The notes under the pieces were generated by a model. The model saw only the letters and a list, made by a program, of their open reading frames with translations. It made no database searches and was not told where the DNA came from. The position numbers and the translations under genes were made by a program. DNA of 64,000 nt from NCBI RefSeq assembly GCF_050003625.1, contig NC_134401.1:98620852-98684851 (forward strand), in the 5' to 3' direction. Position 1 is the stretch's first letter. Each line of letters starts with the position of its first letter. Origin of the DNA: Haematobia irritans (taxonomy: Eukaryota > Arthropoda > Insecta > Diptera > Muscidae). Positions 1 through 11,068 of this stretch are shown here, one piece after another.

Positions 1-732
1 TAGAGAAAAAAAGGTTGACCTACATAGCTACATATACCCCCTCTATTCACACACAATTGAGGCAAACGGAACAATCAAGATAAAACATAGTATAAAAACT
101 AGAGTAATAACAATAATAATAGCTATAAAAAATTAGTTGAATTTAAGAAATTAATTATTTTTAATTAGTCTATAAGAGAGAGAGAGAGTGTGTGGGTGAG
201 TGATACACCTGCAAAACAAAAACGATTGAAAATATTTAAGGGAGATTTAAAATTATTTTAGTTCATGAAAATTGGTTGAATTTAGTTAAATGTTGCCAAA
301 AGTGTTTTCTTAAACTACTGAAAAACATCTATTTTAGTAAATAAACTTGGTTGCACTTAGTAAAATATTTTCAAATTTCAAACCTTTGGGTAGATACACC
401 ATAGGATGGGGGTATACTAACTTTGTCATTTCGTTTGTTACACAACATAATAATAGTCTCAGACCCAATCAATATATATTTTATTGAACTTCAAAAGAAA
501 GTAAACACTAATATTTACGTTAATTAGTTATACATTTCGGAGCTACTGTTGACAATTCATACAAAATAATGTTATAGATTGGTATTGTATATTTTAAAGA
601 TTGTCTACAAAAAACGTTAAATCAAAAAATGCTACAAACTTTGCAAAAATCCCTCCAAAATGAAAATGCAGTAATTATTACGCGTCAAAAAAAAACAGTG
701 GCAACACTTACTACGATTTGATTATAACAATA
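1..732. other. AT-rich sequence without a recognised gene
   Basis: I see no gene here. There is a short GA/GT-rich tract near 174-206. A stretch near 388-440 (ACCATAGGATGGGGGTATAC followed by an ACTTTGTCATT-like string) is a decayed tip of the F1 DINE-like repeat. Confidence 0.5.
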
Positions 733-1147
733 GGGATGTTTTCTTTTAGCACTGGATACCCTAAGCCGTGAAGGACTAAAAGAAAACAGAGTACTCGTTT
801 ATACAGAACATCTCCAAAAATATGCAACACTGTTATCAGCTGTTTACAAACAATCACAGAATAGAAGTTAAATCTTGCATTTTTAATGTATGAAATACTC
901 AAATAGTAATAAATATTTGCTGCTGGAATTATTTATGACACTTTACCACTTTGAATTTCATGTTTTTTCGATAAATTAGTCACAATAAATTGTTATTGTG
1001 AATCAATGAAGCGTCAATTTACCAAAATACAATCTGGCAACATCGACGAGACTTGCACTGATGATTTGTTCTGGATAGAACACCAGTGCAACGATGTTCT
1101 GGATAGCCCATACAAATGGTGCATCCAGTGCTAAAAGAAAACAGCCC
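733..1147. mobile_element. Short non-autonomous TIR element with a hairpin tip
   Basis: The left arm (739-758) and right arm (about 1123-1143) are inverted copies sharing ATCCAGTGCTAAAAGAAAAC read on the right. The outer bases GGGATG and CAGCCC also nearly match. No coding sequence lies between the arms, so this is a MITE-like element of about 415 bp. The left tip (739-787) can also fold on itself, because CTAAAAGAAAAC recurs at its inner edge. The superfamily is not decided by the sequence. Confidence 0.6.
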
Positions 1148-1277
1148 AAATATTTTATAACCTTAATTTTTTTTTGAGCTGTTGCTGATCAAGTGCCTCA
1201 CTTTAGTAGAAACGTGTTAAGTTGCGTATTCTCACTTAAAACTAGCTAAAACCACGCAAAAGGAAACATTCTCACTA

Positions 1278-2500
1278 TGGGAAAGCAGACGTCAAAAAGG
1301 TAAGTCCTTGCGAGAGATTGGCAAAATAGTGGGTAGAAACTAGGGATGCCAGACATGCTCGTTTTTACAAACGTGCTCTTGAAAAAGAGAAGAGTACGCC
1401 GATGTTGCTTCTTCACTTTTTACTCTGTTCTAAATGTAAACAAAATTCTTTCAATAACATTTTTCACAAAAACACGAAAAAATGGCTTACAAATTATTGT
1501 AAGAAAACTAGCTTGAATTGAAAGTGGGTTATTTTATATTTATGTTATGAACCTGTTTCTTATGTTTAAATGAATTATATTTCAATAAATTGGAATTAAA
1601 TGTTTTTCTTTTATTTGAAAAAGTGTGCTCTATTTTTTTCGTATGTGCTCTTTTTATAAGCTGAATGTGCTCTTTTTGCCTCTTCAGAATCTGGCATCCT
1701 TAGTAGAAACCACTGCACAATATAAAAAATATCGATAAATACAACAAACACCATCTGCTGGACGATTTCCCGAAATCAGGACGACTAAAACGACTCACTG
1801 ACACAGATGTAAGAGCTGCAGTAAGAAAAGTAAAAGCAAATCCGACCTCAAGTGCTGTAAAAATAGCAGAAAATATACCTCAGGCAAATCAGTAAGCGCG
1901 AGTACGATCAGAAGAGCACTTCACAAAAATGGTCTTCACGGTAGGGCCCACGCAAGAAGCCATACATATCAAAGGTGAACCAAGGCAAGTCTGAATTGTG
2001 TCCAGAAATGCAAAAATGAGGATTTAACTTTTTGGGAAAACATTTATTCACCGATGAAACCAAATTCGAAATTTTTGTAGCAAAATAGCCACCAAAAATA
2101 TGGCGTATTAAAGGAGAAGCCTTCCATGAAAAATGTATTACCTACATAGTTAAACACGGGGAGACTCTGCATCAGGTGTCGATAATCTTGTTTTTATTGT
2201 CTCAACGAGGAACAAATTTGATTACTTAGACATTTTGAAAAACAATATTGCCCCCAGCGTCGAGAAACTTGGCTTAACAGAATTTGATTTTTCAACAGGA
2301 CGTCCAAAATTGTGAAGGTGCGGCTACTGTATCGAACGCCTAAGACGCTTGATCATCCGCCGCAGTCTCTGGACCTTACCCCGATCGAACATCTGTGGGA
2401 ACACCATGACAGAAAAATCAGACAAAGGGTAACTTCAAACAAGGGCAGTCTAAAGAAAGCTTTAAACGGAAGAGTCGAGCAAAATCTCTTCTGATGTGAC
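1278..2500 (+). pseudogene. Degenerate Tc1-like transposase
   Basis: Translated pieces in changing frames give a Tc1-type N-terminal helix-turn-helix (MGKQTSKR, then SLREIGKIVGR and, beyond an insertion, HLLDDFPKSGRLKRLTD). Further on come VRAAVRKVKANPTSSAVKIAE and a C-terminal DLTPIEHLWEHHDRKIRQR, where PIEHLWE is the usual site of the third acidic residue of Tc1 DDE transposases. Stops and frameshifts break every domain, and the central catalytic part is hard to follow. A hAT-type MITE splits the N-terminal part at 1341-1702. The copy is old and cannot make protein. Confidence 0.8.
1341..1702. mobile_element. hAT-type MITE with 8-bp target duplication
   Basis: Inverted tips TAGGGATGCCAGA (1341) and TCTGGCATCCTTA (ending 1702) are flanked by the direct repeat GTAGAAAC at 1333-1340 and 1703-1710. 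An 8-bp target duplication is diagnostic of hAT elements. It interrupts the Tc1-like pseudogene, so it is younger. The 362-bp interior is non-coding. Confidence 0.85.
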
Positions 2501-2611
2501 AAGAAACCTTGTGCACTCGATGCCTAGGAGAAGGTTCTTAAATCCAAATATTAAACTGAATCAATATTTTGTAACTTTATAGTTATTGTTTACTTTTTTC
2601 TATCTACAGAT

Positions 2612-2775
2612 ACCTCCAAAGGGAGTAAATTTCATCCGATCCCTTTAATAATCATGCTAATATTGTTCTATATCGGTCCAAAATTATATTTTATGCTATA
2701 AATACAATGCGAAAATTAGTTCTTATCGGTTCATAATTATTTATAGACTCCTCTATTTAAACCAATAAAGAAATA
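2612..2775 (+). repeat. F1 DINE-like internal module, isolated
   Basis: AAATTTCATCCGATCC, then a CATGC stretch, ATATCGGTCC and CATAATTAT are in the order seen in the F1 modules at 11.7-12.1 kb. Neither end of the element is present. Confidence 0.55.
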
Positions 2776-2819
2776 AATTGGCTTATACATATAGGAATTT
2801 AATCTGTCCTTTTCATGTT

Positions 2820-3070
2820 ACATAGACTCCATATCGACTATCATACAAATTAGAATACATGTATTTCTATGGGGAGAAAAATGTAAACAATCGATAATAA
2901 CGTATCTTGGAATTTTCGTTAACAGAAGTGCTTATGTATTTCTTAGAGGTAGCGTAAATGTTTGCTATAGCTGCATACTGGGCTTTAGTTTTGTAAAAAC
3001 AAAATTCATTCCTTTCTAATTCCAAATGGAAGCCCATAGTAATTCCTCCTCTTTCAATCAAGCTCAAATC
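2820..3070. repeat. Unnamed old dispersed repeat (GGGAGAAAA family)
   Basis: It contains TATGGGGAGAAAAATGTAAAC, AATCGATAATAACG and GCTGCATACTGGGCTTTA. Near relatives of these strings occur around 60.55-60.66 kb and 62.58-62.99 kb, beside gene 3. I do not recognise the family and see no coding potential. Confidence 0.45.
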
Positions 3071-4280
3071 TATTTGACCAGCTATATTTGTTTTATAACT
3101 CCACTCTTCTAATTACAATAACAACAACAAAACTTTGGAATAAATGTTTGAAAAACAAAAATACAACTACTTTACTGTTACACCAACAAAGACCTTTGAT
3201 TGTGTTATTGGTTTCTTCTTGTTTTTTTTTAGTTTTCTCGTATCCATTAAACATTAATGATGATAAAGCAAATGAAAAAAAAAAAAAAACAGCGACCTAT
3301 TTATTATACAAATATTCTCATAATGAAGAGCCAAAAGCTTTTTCTCCCTTTTTCCCACAAACCCCCACAATGCACCATTCCATAAAAACTCAATAAATTC
3401 GTTGGCGTTTCATGGAACAATGTGGTGGTGTGCGTGCGTGTGACTATTTCTCAGAAAAAATGAATATGTATATCTCTTTTGCTCTCTTTTTCGTTGCCAA
3501 CGAATGTAAACATACAAACACTCTCAAGCTTCATGGTGTAGATGTAGCTGCTACCTATTTGGCATTAGAATGGAAAAAAGCGCGTCAAACATGACGACAT
3601 ATCGTTAAGCTACAAAAAGCCATAAAGCTACAGCAACAATAACACCATTAATATTATCATAGCCACACCATCGCTTGACAACGGCGCAGAAATGCAGCAG
3701 TAGCAACGATAAGGCACTGTGGCAAGTCAATAAAAAAATGTTTTTATGAATGTCGTGCATGTAATGTTCGTTTTTTTTCTTCTTCTTCTGTTTTCTATGG
3801 TCGTTTGTACGAGTGTTGTATATATGAATGATTGTTCGTGTGTCCATCTGACCGTATGTTCATCAATTTAATTGTTTTTATTCACATGTACGTGCGTGTG
3901 TGTGCAACATGCATTTGCAAGTATGCAGTTAACAATAATCAATTTACATTTTATGATTAAAAATCTATTTTACTCGCATATATATTATATTTTTATCAAT
4001 ATGTACATTTATGTATACAGTGACGATAACACTAATAGCACTGACTTATGCATAATTGTACACAATTGTTGTCCCTTAAGGCCAGTATTAAGTTGGCATT
4101 ATCGCGCTAAATTGGCCATTTGTTCACGGTTATTTTTCTTTAATAATACATTTCACCGAAAATAAGCATTTTCAAAATTTGCATTGGATCATTCCCCATC
4201 AAGTTATAATAAAATTTGCAACAAGAACACATAATTTTAAGATCGGCTAAACTCGACCTTTGTACCCACCTTTATATGCG
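3071..4280. other. Gene-poor stretch with simple-sequence runs
   Basis: Open frames here are short and compositionally biased (poly-A, TGTG and CTT runs), and I cannot support any as a gene. The stretch lacks the repeat families that crowd the rest of the window, so it may be non-repetitive flanking DNA. Confidence 0.4.
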
Positions 4281-4342
4281 TTTTTATACCCACCACCATA
4301 GAATGGTGATGGGGACATAATAAGTTAGTCATTCCATTACTA

Positions 4343-5766
4343 TTGGACACACATTTTCCTGGAAATCAGACGGTTGAACCAGGTTCTGGCGGTGCCACAG
4401 TGGCTCAGCGGTCGTTTCCTATCGAGGAAATTGTATCGGAATCTAGATTAAGATGGGCGTTAAATAGCTTTGAACCATTCAAATCCCCCGGACCTGATGG
4501 AATTACTCCGGCGGAGTTACAAGCAGTAACTGACAAAATTATCCCCTGGTTGTCGGCGATATATAAAGGATGTATCAACTTATCATATCCCAGGAAAGTG
4601 GAGGGAAACAAAAGTCGTTTTCATACCTAAAGCAGGAAAAGCCTCTCACTCGAGGGAGAAGGATTTCCGACCAATCAGCTTATCCTCATTCCTACTTAAG
4701 ACTCTGGAGAGGATGATAGATATTTATCTTAGAACTAGCAACGATTCAAGTTTGTTCTCGAAACGACAGCATGCATACTCGAAGGGCAGGTCTACTGAGA
4801 CCGCATTACATGAACTAGTCAGCTTTATTGAAAGCTCACTATCTATCAAAGAATACATAATCGTAGCGTTTCTAGACATCGAAGGGGCGTTCAATAATGT
4901 CCATCCGAGCTCGATATTAAATTGACTGACAACTCTGAATGTTGATCCATGTATACTTAGGCTATTAGACGAACTTCTAATGAAGAGACGTAGTTCAGCC
5001 ACACTAGGACAAGCAAACATACAGAGGCACTCCCCAAGGAGGAGTTCTATCACCTCTTCTTTGGAATGTTGCTATAAATAACCTTCTGGTTACCCTAGAA
5101 AAGGAAAGGATAAAAGTGGCATACGCAGATGATGTGGCTCTAGCAGTCAGGGGAAAATTCCCATCCACAATCAGAAATATTATTCAGAGGGCCCTCCGGA
5201 TAACTGAGAAATGGGCGAAAGACAATGGTCTTGGGGTAAATCCTGCAAAGTCAGAACTAGCCATGTACTGCAAAGATCGCAAAACTCCCACGGTTAGGCC
5301 CATTTCCTTAGGGGGTATTGAAATTCCCTTTGGCGAGTGTGCAAAATACCTTGGCGTTATTTTGGACAGGAAGCTGAACTTTAAGCTTAATATTGAAGAA
5401 AGGACGAGAAAAGCAACGGTAGCTTTGTACTCGTGCAAAAAGGCAATAGGAAAAAAGTGGGGACTAAAACCAAAAATTGTGCATTGGCTATACACGGCAG
5501 TGATTAGACCTATAATGCTATATGGTGTTGTAGTCTGGTGGCCGGCACTTCACCAGCCAACAAGTTTAGACATAATTCAGCGTATGGCGTGTTTGTGTAT
5601 CTCAGGCGCATTCAGCAAGACAGAAACAAATTCCCTTAATGTCATGCTGCATCTATTACCCTTAGACATTTTGGCCAAACAGTCAGCTGCAACAACGGCT
5701 GTGCGGTTGCGCGAGCTATCGCTGTGGTCGGAAAACGGCACGGTCACAGTTCGGTCCTCAAAATAA
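4343..5766 (+). pseudogene. LINE reverse transcriptase, broken
   Basis: The fragments run in RT order: FKSPGPDGITPAEL (motif 1), DFRPISLSSFLLKTLERMI, FLDIEGAFNNV (motif A with the first catalytic Asp), TPQGGVLSPLLWN (motif B, about 5028-5070) and AYADDVALAV (catalytic YADD box, about 5120). The thumb region follows. Frames change near 4615 and between 4925 and 5026, there is a stop at 4923, and the 5' part is absent. The enzyme family primes cDNA synthesis on nicked target DNA. This copy cannot encode it. Confidence 0.93.
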
Positions 5767-5780
5767 AGCCATATGTGCCT

Positions 5781-6946
5781 AACGTAGTGGGTTACACTTT
5801 GGCGAGTCCACTTTTCGACAAATAGTTTGAGACTCTAATCCCCAACAGTGAGGCGTGGTGCACACAGACCCCGGGGAATAAAGAATATATAGATTTCTAC
5901 ACTGATGGCTCCAAAGTGGATGGACAATTGGGTTTCGGTGTATATTCTAATGATCTGGAACTTCGAATAGCGAAAAGATTACCTAATCACTGTAGTGTTT
6001 TTCAGGCTGAAATATTAGCAATAAGAGAGGTGGCGAATTGGCTGAGAAGTAATGTTCCAAAAAATGTGGGCATTAATATATACTCAGACAGTCAACCTGC
6101 AATAAAATCCCTGGACTCTGTGTTCCTCAACTCGAAAACGGCCATAGACTGCCGCAAATCTCTCAATGAGATGGCTGAGCAGTACAATATTCACCTAATA
6201 TGGGTGCCTGGCAATAGGAACATACCGGGGAGCTGCGAAGCGGATGGGACTACCTTACATATTCCAGGGGAACTAGAATCTGTTGGTATGCCCCTGGCTA
6301 CCTGCAAGCTCATGCTGCGTGAGAAGGCTGTTATGATGGCAAATATTCGATGGGAGAAATGCAAAGGCTGTAACCACACCAAACAAATATGGCCCCATTT
6401 AAACTTAAACCGCACACTAGATATGCTAGTGTTCTCGAGACGGGTCGCTGCCTGATAGACGATTTTGCAAAAACTACACGCAGAGAAGGAATATGATCAC
6501 CTCAAACATGTTTCAAGAGCAAAATGTTATTTTTGTATGGTGACCATGTAACATGTTTGCCACTAAAATGTTATTTTCTCGTCAAATATAACCTGCTTGC
6601 CGAAATCAGATACATGATTTGCGAGAAAATAATATGGTTGCGAAAACCATGTTACATGGTCACCACCCAAAAATAACATTTTGCTCTTAAAACATGTTTG
6701 AGGTGATCATATTCCTTCTCTGGATGTATAGGCGCGAAGTATAATGACTATTGTATGAGCTGTCATGATGCGGAGGAAAAGGAAACAATTAAGCACCTCT
6801 TGTGTGAGTGTCCTGCATTTTGTGTAAAGCGCAAGCAACTTTTAGGAGCACATAGCTTCAGATTACTGGCGGATCTGGAAAACGTTAACTTAAACAGTCT
6901 GCTAATGTTTTTGGAACAATTTGGTTGGTTCAACAAAGAAAAATAA
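5781..6946 (+). pseudogene. LINE RNase H domain and Cys/His tail, broken
   Basis: DFYTDGSKVDGQLGFGVY carries the first RNase H Asp, VFQAEILAI the Glu, IYSDSQPAIKSL the second Asp, and IHLIWVPGNRNIPGSCEAD the last motif. After the MITE the frame resumes with YCMSCHDAEEKETIKHLLCE, a Cys/His cluster near the C-terminus, ending FNKEK. It is in a different frame from the RT and is interrupted by the MITE at 6477-6726. The related copy at 37.6-38.5 kb lacks the MITE and shows the uninterrupted join. Confidence 0.92.
6477..6726. mobile_element. GATCACC MITE, inside the LINE
   Basis: Long inverted ends share AGAGAAGGAATATGATCACC, with tips CACGCAGAG and CTCTGGATG flanked by TA. The pre-insertion sequence can be read in the LINE copy at about 37.80 kb, where GCAAAAACTGTAGGCGCG is continuous. 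TA target sites suggest mobilisation by a Tc1/mariner transposase. Relatives are at 32422-32598 and 62261-62479. Confidence 0.88.
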
Positions 6947-7507
6947 TCAAGAAGGTTCAGCGGTTAAAATTAAAAGTGCCCATAAGTAATAGGTAATTTT
7001 AGTTAATGTGGTATCACAATGGACTGAATTGTCTAAGTGAGCCTGAATCTTAAACGGGCTGCCACTTTAACCTAACCTAATCATTCCATTTGTAACTCAT
7101 CGAAATATCGATTTCCGACTACATAAAGTATAAAAATTCTTGATCAGGGTGAAACTCTAAGACGATATAACCATGTCCGCCTATTTATCTGTTGTAATCA
7201 CGCTACAGTCTTCAATAATGAAGCTGTCGTGCTGAAATTTTGCATAAACTCGTGTTTTGTCTGCAAGCTGGCCAAGATAGGCTATATCGGTCCAGATTTT
7301 GATATAGCCCCATTACAAACCGACCCCCGGTTTGGGGTCTTGAGGGTCTAGGCATACGAATTTTGACATCCTGAAATTCAAAATCTACAGGTATTTTCGG
7401 TCCATAAATAAGTGTGCCGCATATATATCGGTCCACGTTTTGATATACCGCCCATATAGACCGATTTGACTTTTCGGGCTCCTAGACAACGAAACAAGGG
7501 ATCTACT

Positions 7508-7713
7508 ACAAGGGATCCGAGTCCGAACGGTGTTCCACGTTGCAGTGAAACCACTCAGAGAAGCTTTGAAACACTCAGAAATGTCACCAGCATTACTGAG
7601 GTGGGATAATCCATCGCTGAAAAACGTTTTGGTGTTTGGTCGAAACAGGTTTTGAACCCACGACCCTGTGTATGCAAGGCGGGCATGCTAACCATTGCAC
7701 TACGGTGGCTTCC
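7508..7713 (-). mobile_element. SINE, internally deleted and 3'-truncated
   Basis: Reading the minus strand, the tRNA-like head has the B box GGTTCAAAACC (degenerate) and the GCATGCCCGCCTTGCATACA block. The body matches the complete SINE at 48.9-49.2 kb. A short stretch before CCGAGTCCGAACGG and the LINE-like tail are missing. Confidence 0.8.
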
Positions 7714-7980
7714 TTCTATAGTACTAACTATATGTTAAAAAAAATCATCGAAATCGGTGCTGATTTAGATATAGCTCCCATATATATGCACCGGCCGATT
7801 TTCCAAAACTTGGTCATAATAGCATTATTTATTAAACGATCATACTCAAAATTAGCACAAGGTGATCCTCTGTGGTATGAACCAAACCTCCTAAATATTA
7901 TCCAACTTAGTTTAGATTTCATCGTTTTTAATAATGAACTCAATATAAGTGGTCTACTAACTCTGTAGGTGTAATATCAA
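7714..7980 (+). repeat. F4 DINE-like module fragment
   Basis: AAAATCATCGAAATCGG, TTTAGATATAGCTCCCATAT and a CCGATTTT string match the F4 modules at 15.4-15.6 kb. No ends are present. Confidence 0.7.
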
Positions 7981-7992
7981 GTATATATCTTA

Positions 7993-8720
7993 CACACAAA
8001 AAAATTCTGATTCAATCGCGAAGGTTAGGTATAGTGGCAGCCCGATATTTCAGGCTCACTTAGACTATTCAGTTCATTGTGATACCACAGTGGTGAAGTT
8101 CTCTCTTGTCACTGAGTGCTGCCCGATTCTATGTTAAACTCAGTGACAAGGGAACTCCTTTTTATAGTCGAGTCCGAACGGCGTTCCACATTGCAGTGAA
8201 ACCACTTAGAGAAGCTTTGAAACACTCAGAAATTGCACCAGCATTACTGATGTGGGATAATCCACAGTTGAAAAACTTGTTTGTGTTTGGTCGAAAAACT
8301 TTTTAGTGTTTGCATACACGTGGGTTCGAACGGGCATGCTAACCATTGCACCACGGTGGCTCCCTTCAATCACGAAATTAATTTATCCAATAAATTTTTT
8401 AATTTAAATGTCTACAATCACGAAAATGACAGTACCAATCACAGTTTTAATTGGGCATAAACAAATATTTGATTAAAAAATTAGTTGATTTGATTTGAAA
8501 ATTTCAATTAAGTTTTAATTTCTTAAATTTAACTATTTTCAATTACTTTTTCATATGACTTGGCGTTTTTAGTTTGATTAAAAATTTGATTGTTTGAAGT
8601 AAATTTTTATCTAAATATTAAGTTTGATTAAAAATTTAATTGTATCAATAATTTTATTAATTAAAAAATTTTCAACTTCAATCAACTGTTTAATTGGAAA
8701 TATTTTGGAGATATTTTTTT
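7993..8720. mobile_element. ACACAAA MITE carrying a nested SINE
   Basis: It starts TA-CACACAAAAAAATTCTG and consists of repeated AATTAAAAAATT/TTAATTG-like strings, as in the complete copy at 27743-28032. A SINE interrupts it at 8023-8364. The right tip has decayed (TTTTTTTCTGGG instead of the TTTTTTGTGTG tip). Confidence 0.7.
8023..8364 (-). mobile_element. Full-length SINE with 12-bp target duplication
   Basis: Flanks are TTCAATCGCGAA (8011-8022) and TTCAATCACGAA (8365-8376), a 12-bp duplication with one mismatch. On the minus strand the element starts GGGAGCCACCGTGGTGCAAT (tRNA-like head), has a central body of about 180 bp, and ends with a tail homologous to the 3' UTR of the LINE at 4339. 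It lies inside an ACACAAA MITE. Confidence 0.92.
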
Positions 8721-8860
8721 CTGGGAAATATCAGGTGTTTCTGTTCAGATTAAGATACAGCTCTCATAAACATACACACCTTAATTTTCTCAAATAAGGA
8801 AATACGGATTTTCCCTAACATATTTCGATGATACCTACAAATGATTATGATTACTAATTC

Positions 8861-8923
8861 AGTAGGGGTGGTTTAGGGTATGCTAAGTCGGCCCGGCCCG
8901 ACTCTCTACTTTACTTACTTGTT
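8861..8923 (-). repeat. DINE-like terminal fragment
   Basis: Reverse reading gives AAACAAGTAAGTAAAG and GTCGGGCCGGGCCGACTTAG, the GGCC-hairpin tip seen on F3 at 53.06 kb (AACAAGTAAGGAAAG). Confidence 0.6.
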
Positions 8924-10092
8924 TGAAGCTTTGAACTTCCTGATCCCCGATTTGCCAACGACGAAGCCATATCATTCTGCCTTTAGTATCTTTCATAACC
9001 TTTGCAAACAGGGACACTCATAATATCGATAATATATGGGAAAGGTCTAGTTGCAAAATCAAAACAGGGTAACTATAAAGTTCTAAAAACTATTGCATTT
9101 ACAAACACCCTGTTATAGTATAACGTTATTGTAAATAACTAATTCATAACAATAACGGTTTAGGTCTATGCTAGATATGGCAATTCACAATGTTACTGAG
9201 AAGAAAATTTAATTTAAAAGCAGTTCGAAATTGCTTGCGATTTACTTTATTTTTATTTTATTTATTTATCAGTTTCTATGCAGTCATAAATAAGAAAGAA
9301 TATAGGTGATATATTTTCTGTCTATACAATATAAATTTCGTACTACAGTAAATCCATTGAGACGAATGTATGAGCTGCGGCCGATGATAGCTTATTATAG
9401 AAAATTGTATATTGGTCCTGCATGCAATAGTTAATTATATATACATTTTTTTTTTTTAATTTTTGAACAAAAGTGGCATTAATCCGGATTTTAGAATACT
9501 TATGTTGAAATTAATAATTGTATTGCTTACATATCCTAAGCCAAAAAATATTGTTACCATAGATACAGATTGAGCGCACACTTGCTGTATGTGTACCAGT
9601 ATGGAATTGCAAACTCCGCCCTTAAAATTAGTTTTGCAACTGCACCCTTAATAAAACAGCATTGACTCCGCCTCTCGTTGGTTTGAAACACGGTAAACTA
9701 AGTGAATTAAATTAGAAGATGAGTTATAAACGTTTATTTGAATTTATCTTATATTAGATGCTGAAGTTATAACTTAGGCAAATTTAAAATGAGATATATT
9801 GGCCAGTACTCCAGCAATCTGGCCAATTCCGCAAAAATTTCATTGACAAGACCGGTACAAATTTTTTTACAAAATGTCATATTGCATCTATCGCTTTGAG
9901 ATAATTTGCGGCTCCAATGGTACAAGAGCAGAACAAATTTATTACAGAATGTCATATTGCATCCTATTGCTTTGAGATATTTTGCGGCTCCAATGGTTTT
10001 TTCATAGATTCAATGAAATGAGATGCATCAAAATCCGGAGATATGAAATATATGAACATTTCATATAAGTGATTAACATTTTCATCATTATA
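8924..10092. other. Gene-free AT-rich stretch with a tandem duplication
   Basis: I find no gene. A run of TTTAT repeats lies near 9241-9270. A unit of about 76 bp occurs twice at 9855-9999; both copies contain ATGTCATATTGCATC and GCGGCTCCAATGG. Confidence 0.6.
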
Positions 10093-10403
10093 CACTGCGC
10101 CACACTGTGGAACAGGGTATTACAAGTTATGGTATTATAAGAAATCGGTTCAGTTTTAGATATAGCTCCCATATATATCTTTCGCCCTATATCTACTAAT
10201 ATAGCCCCAGAAGCCAGAATTTACGCCTGATTTTCTTTAAATTTGCACAAGGAGTGCAATTAATAGTGTAGTAAAGTGTGCCGAATTTGGTTGAAAATAT
10301 AGCACACAACACATTGGACGGATTCGATATGATATTGAAAATGTGGATCTACAAAGTGGTGCCGGATATAATATAGTCGGTCCCGCCCGACTTTTGACTT
10401 TCC
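10093..10403 (-). mobile_element. F3 DINE-like repeat, shortened
   Basis: It begins ACTGCGCCACACTGTGGAAC, the inverse of the F3 end at 54.58 kb, and finishes in a TATAGTCGGTCCCGCCCGAC string that inverts the F3 start at 53.08 kb. Both tips are kept, but only about one internal module (TAGATATAGCTCCCATATAT) remains. Confidence 0.8.
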
Positions 10404-10810
10404 TTTTTTTTGAAATTGGGTTGATGAAACATTTCTATGAAGTTATGAAGAAGTGAAGACATGTTTCTATGAAGCGATGAAATGTTTAACATACACGCAA
10501 AAAAATAATTCTTTCCTCCCAAACGAAATTTTAGACAAACAAAGTTCTTTTCTCATTTGCTTTTCGCTGTAAGGAAGTGTATTTCGAAGAAAAGTATGTA
10601 CTTTTTGTGATAAACGTTTATTCTTTTCCAGGATGTAAAAACAATTTCATAAAGACTAACTCAAAAAAAACATTGTTTTCTTGCTAATTGCATTTCCCTC
10701 ACATCTTTCTCACATCCACGGTGTTTTTTAGTTCTTAACACCTTTTCCTGTAATACCAACAATGTAGAAGAAATTATACGATTTTATAAATTTTTAATTT
10801 TTTTACCTTT

Positions 10811-10882
10811 CGCCTGGACGGAGAATCGAACCGCGGACCATGCACTTTGTAAGCCAACACAATAACCACTGAGCTATGTACC
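10811..10882 (-). ncRNA. tRNA-like module T1 of CACGC element 1
   Basis: Read on the minus strand it has a TAGCTCAGTGG A-box-like segment and a GGTTCGATTCT B box at tRNA-like spacing. The acceptor stem does not pair, so it is not a working tRNA; expression by Pol III is possible but not shown. In this copy no TTTT run follows within about 40 nt. Confidence 0.55.
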
Positions 10883-10995
10883 TGTTATGGTCATCAATAA
10901 ATAATTATGCATATAAGTTACATTTATATAGTATAGCTTGCGGCGCCCACGAGCCGAATAACAAAGTTTATTTAACAGAAACAAACAGTTTGTTT

Positions 10996-11068
10996 GGGAC
11001 CGTGGAGCAGTGGTTGCTACGTCTGACTTGCATGCCAAGGGTGGTGGGTTCGATCCCTGCTTCGACCA
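10996..11068 (+). ncRNA. tRNA-like module T2 of CACGC element 1
   Basis: ACCGTGGAGCAGTGG (A-box-like) and GGTTCGATCCC (B box) precede CTTCGACCAAAG and an immediate T8 run, which is a plausible Pol III terminator. The module resembles the head of the SINE in this window (shared GTGGGTTCGAT-CCTGCTTCGACC). Function is inferred. Confidence 0.6.

Larger units (their letters stand above)
4339..7080 (+). mobile_element. 5'-truncated LINE with 10-bp target duplication
   Basis: A non-LTR retrotransposon copy of 2742 bp, including a 250-bp MITE, is bounded by perfect TCATTCCATT repeats at 4329-4338 and 7081-7090. It starts inside the reverse transcriptase region, so the endonuclease and ORF1 are missing. 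After the last coding sequence there is a short 3' UTR ending in AACCTAACCTAA. RT, then RNase H, then a Cys/His tail is the layout of I/LOA-type LINEs; the exact clade needs a phylogeny. Relatives: 37463-38573, pieces in 44.7-46.2 kb, and a 108-bp tail at 16589. Confidence 0.93.
4281..7505 (+). mobile_element. F2 DINE-like repeat, split by a LINE
   Basis: The tip TATACCCACCACCATAGAAT (a hairpin with the following ATGGTG) starts at about 4285. The element resumes at 7091 with the F2 string GTAACTCATCGAAATATCGA and continues through F2 modules to about 7505. The two halves are separated by the LINE at 4339-7080. Compare the uninterrupted F2 start at 63.06 kb. Confidence 0.75.

Noticed and set aside
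3088..3594. Two open frames near 3.1-3.6 kb
   Set aside because: They are rich in low-complexity runs, with no domain, splice or start context; chance frames in AT-rich DNA are likely.
10811..11068. The tRNA-like modules as functional tRNA genes
   Set aside because: Acceptor stems do not pair and anticodon arms are poor; only the promoter-box-like parts are preserved. They are annotated as tRNA-like modules.
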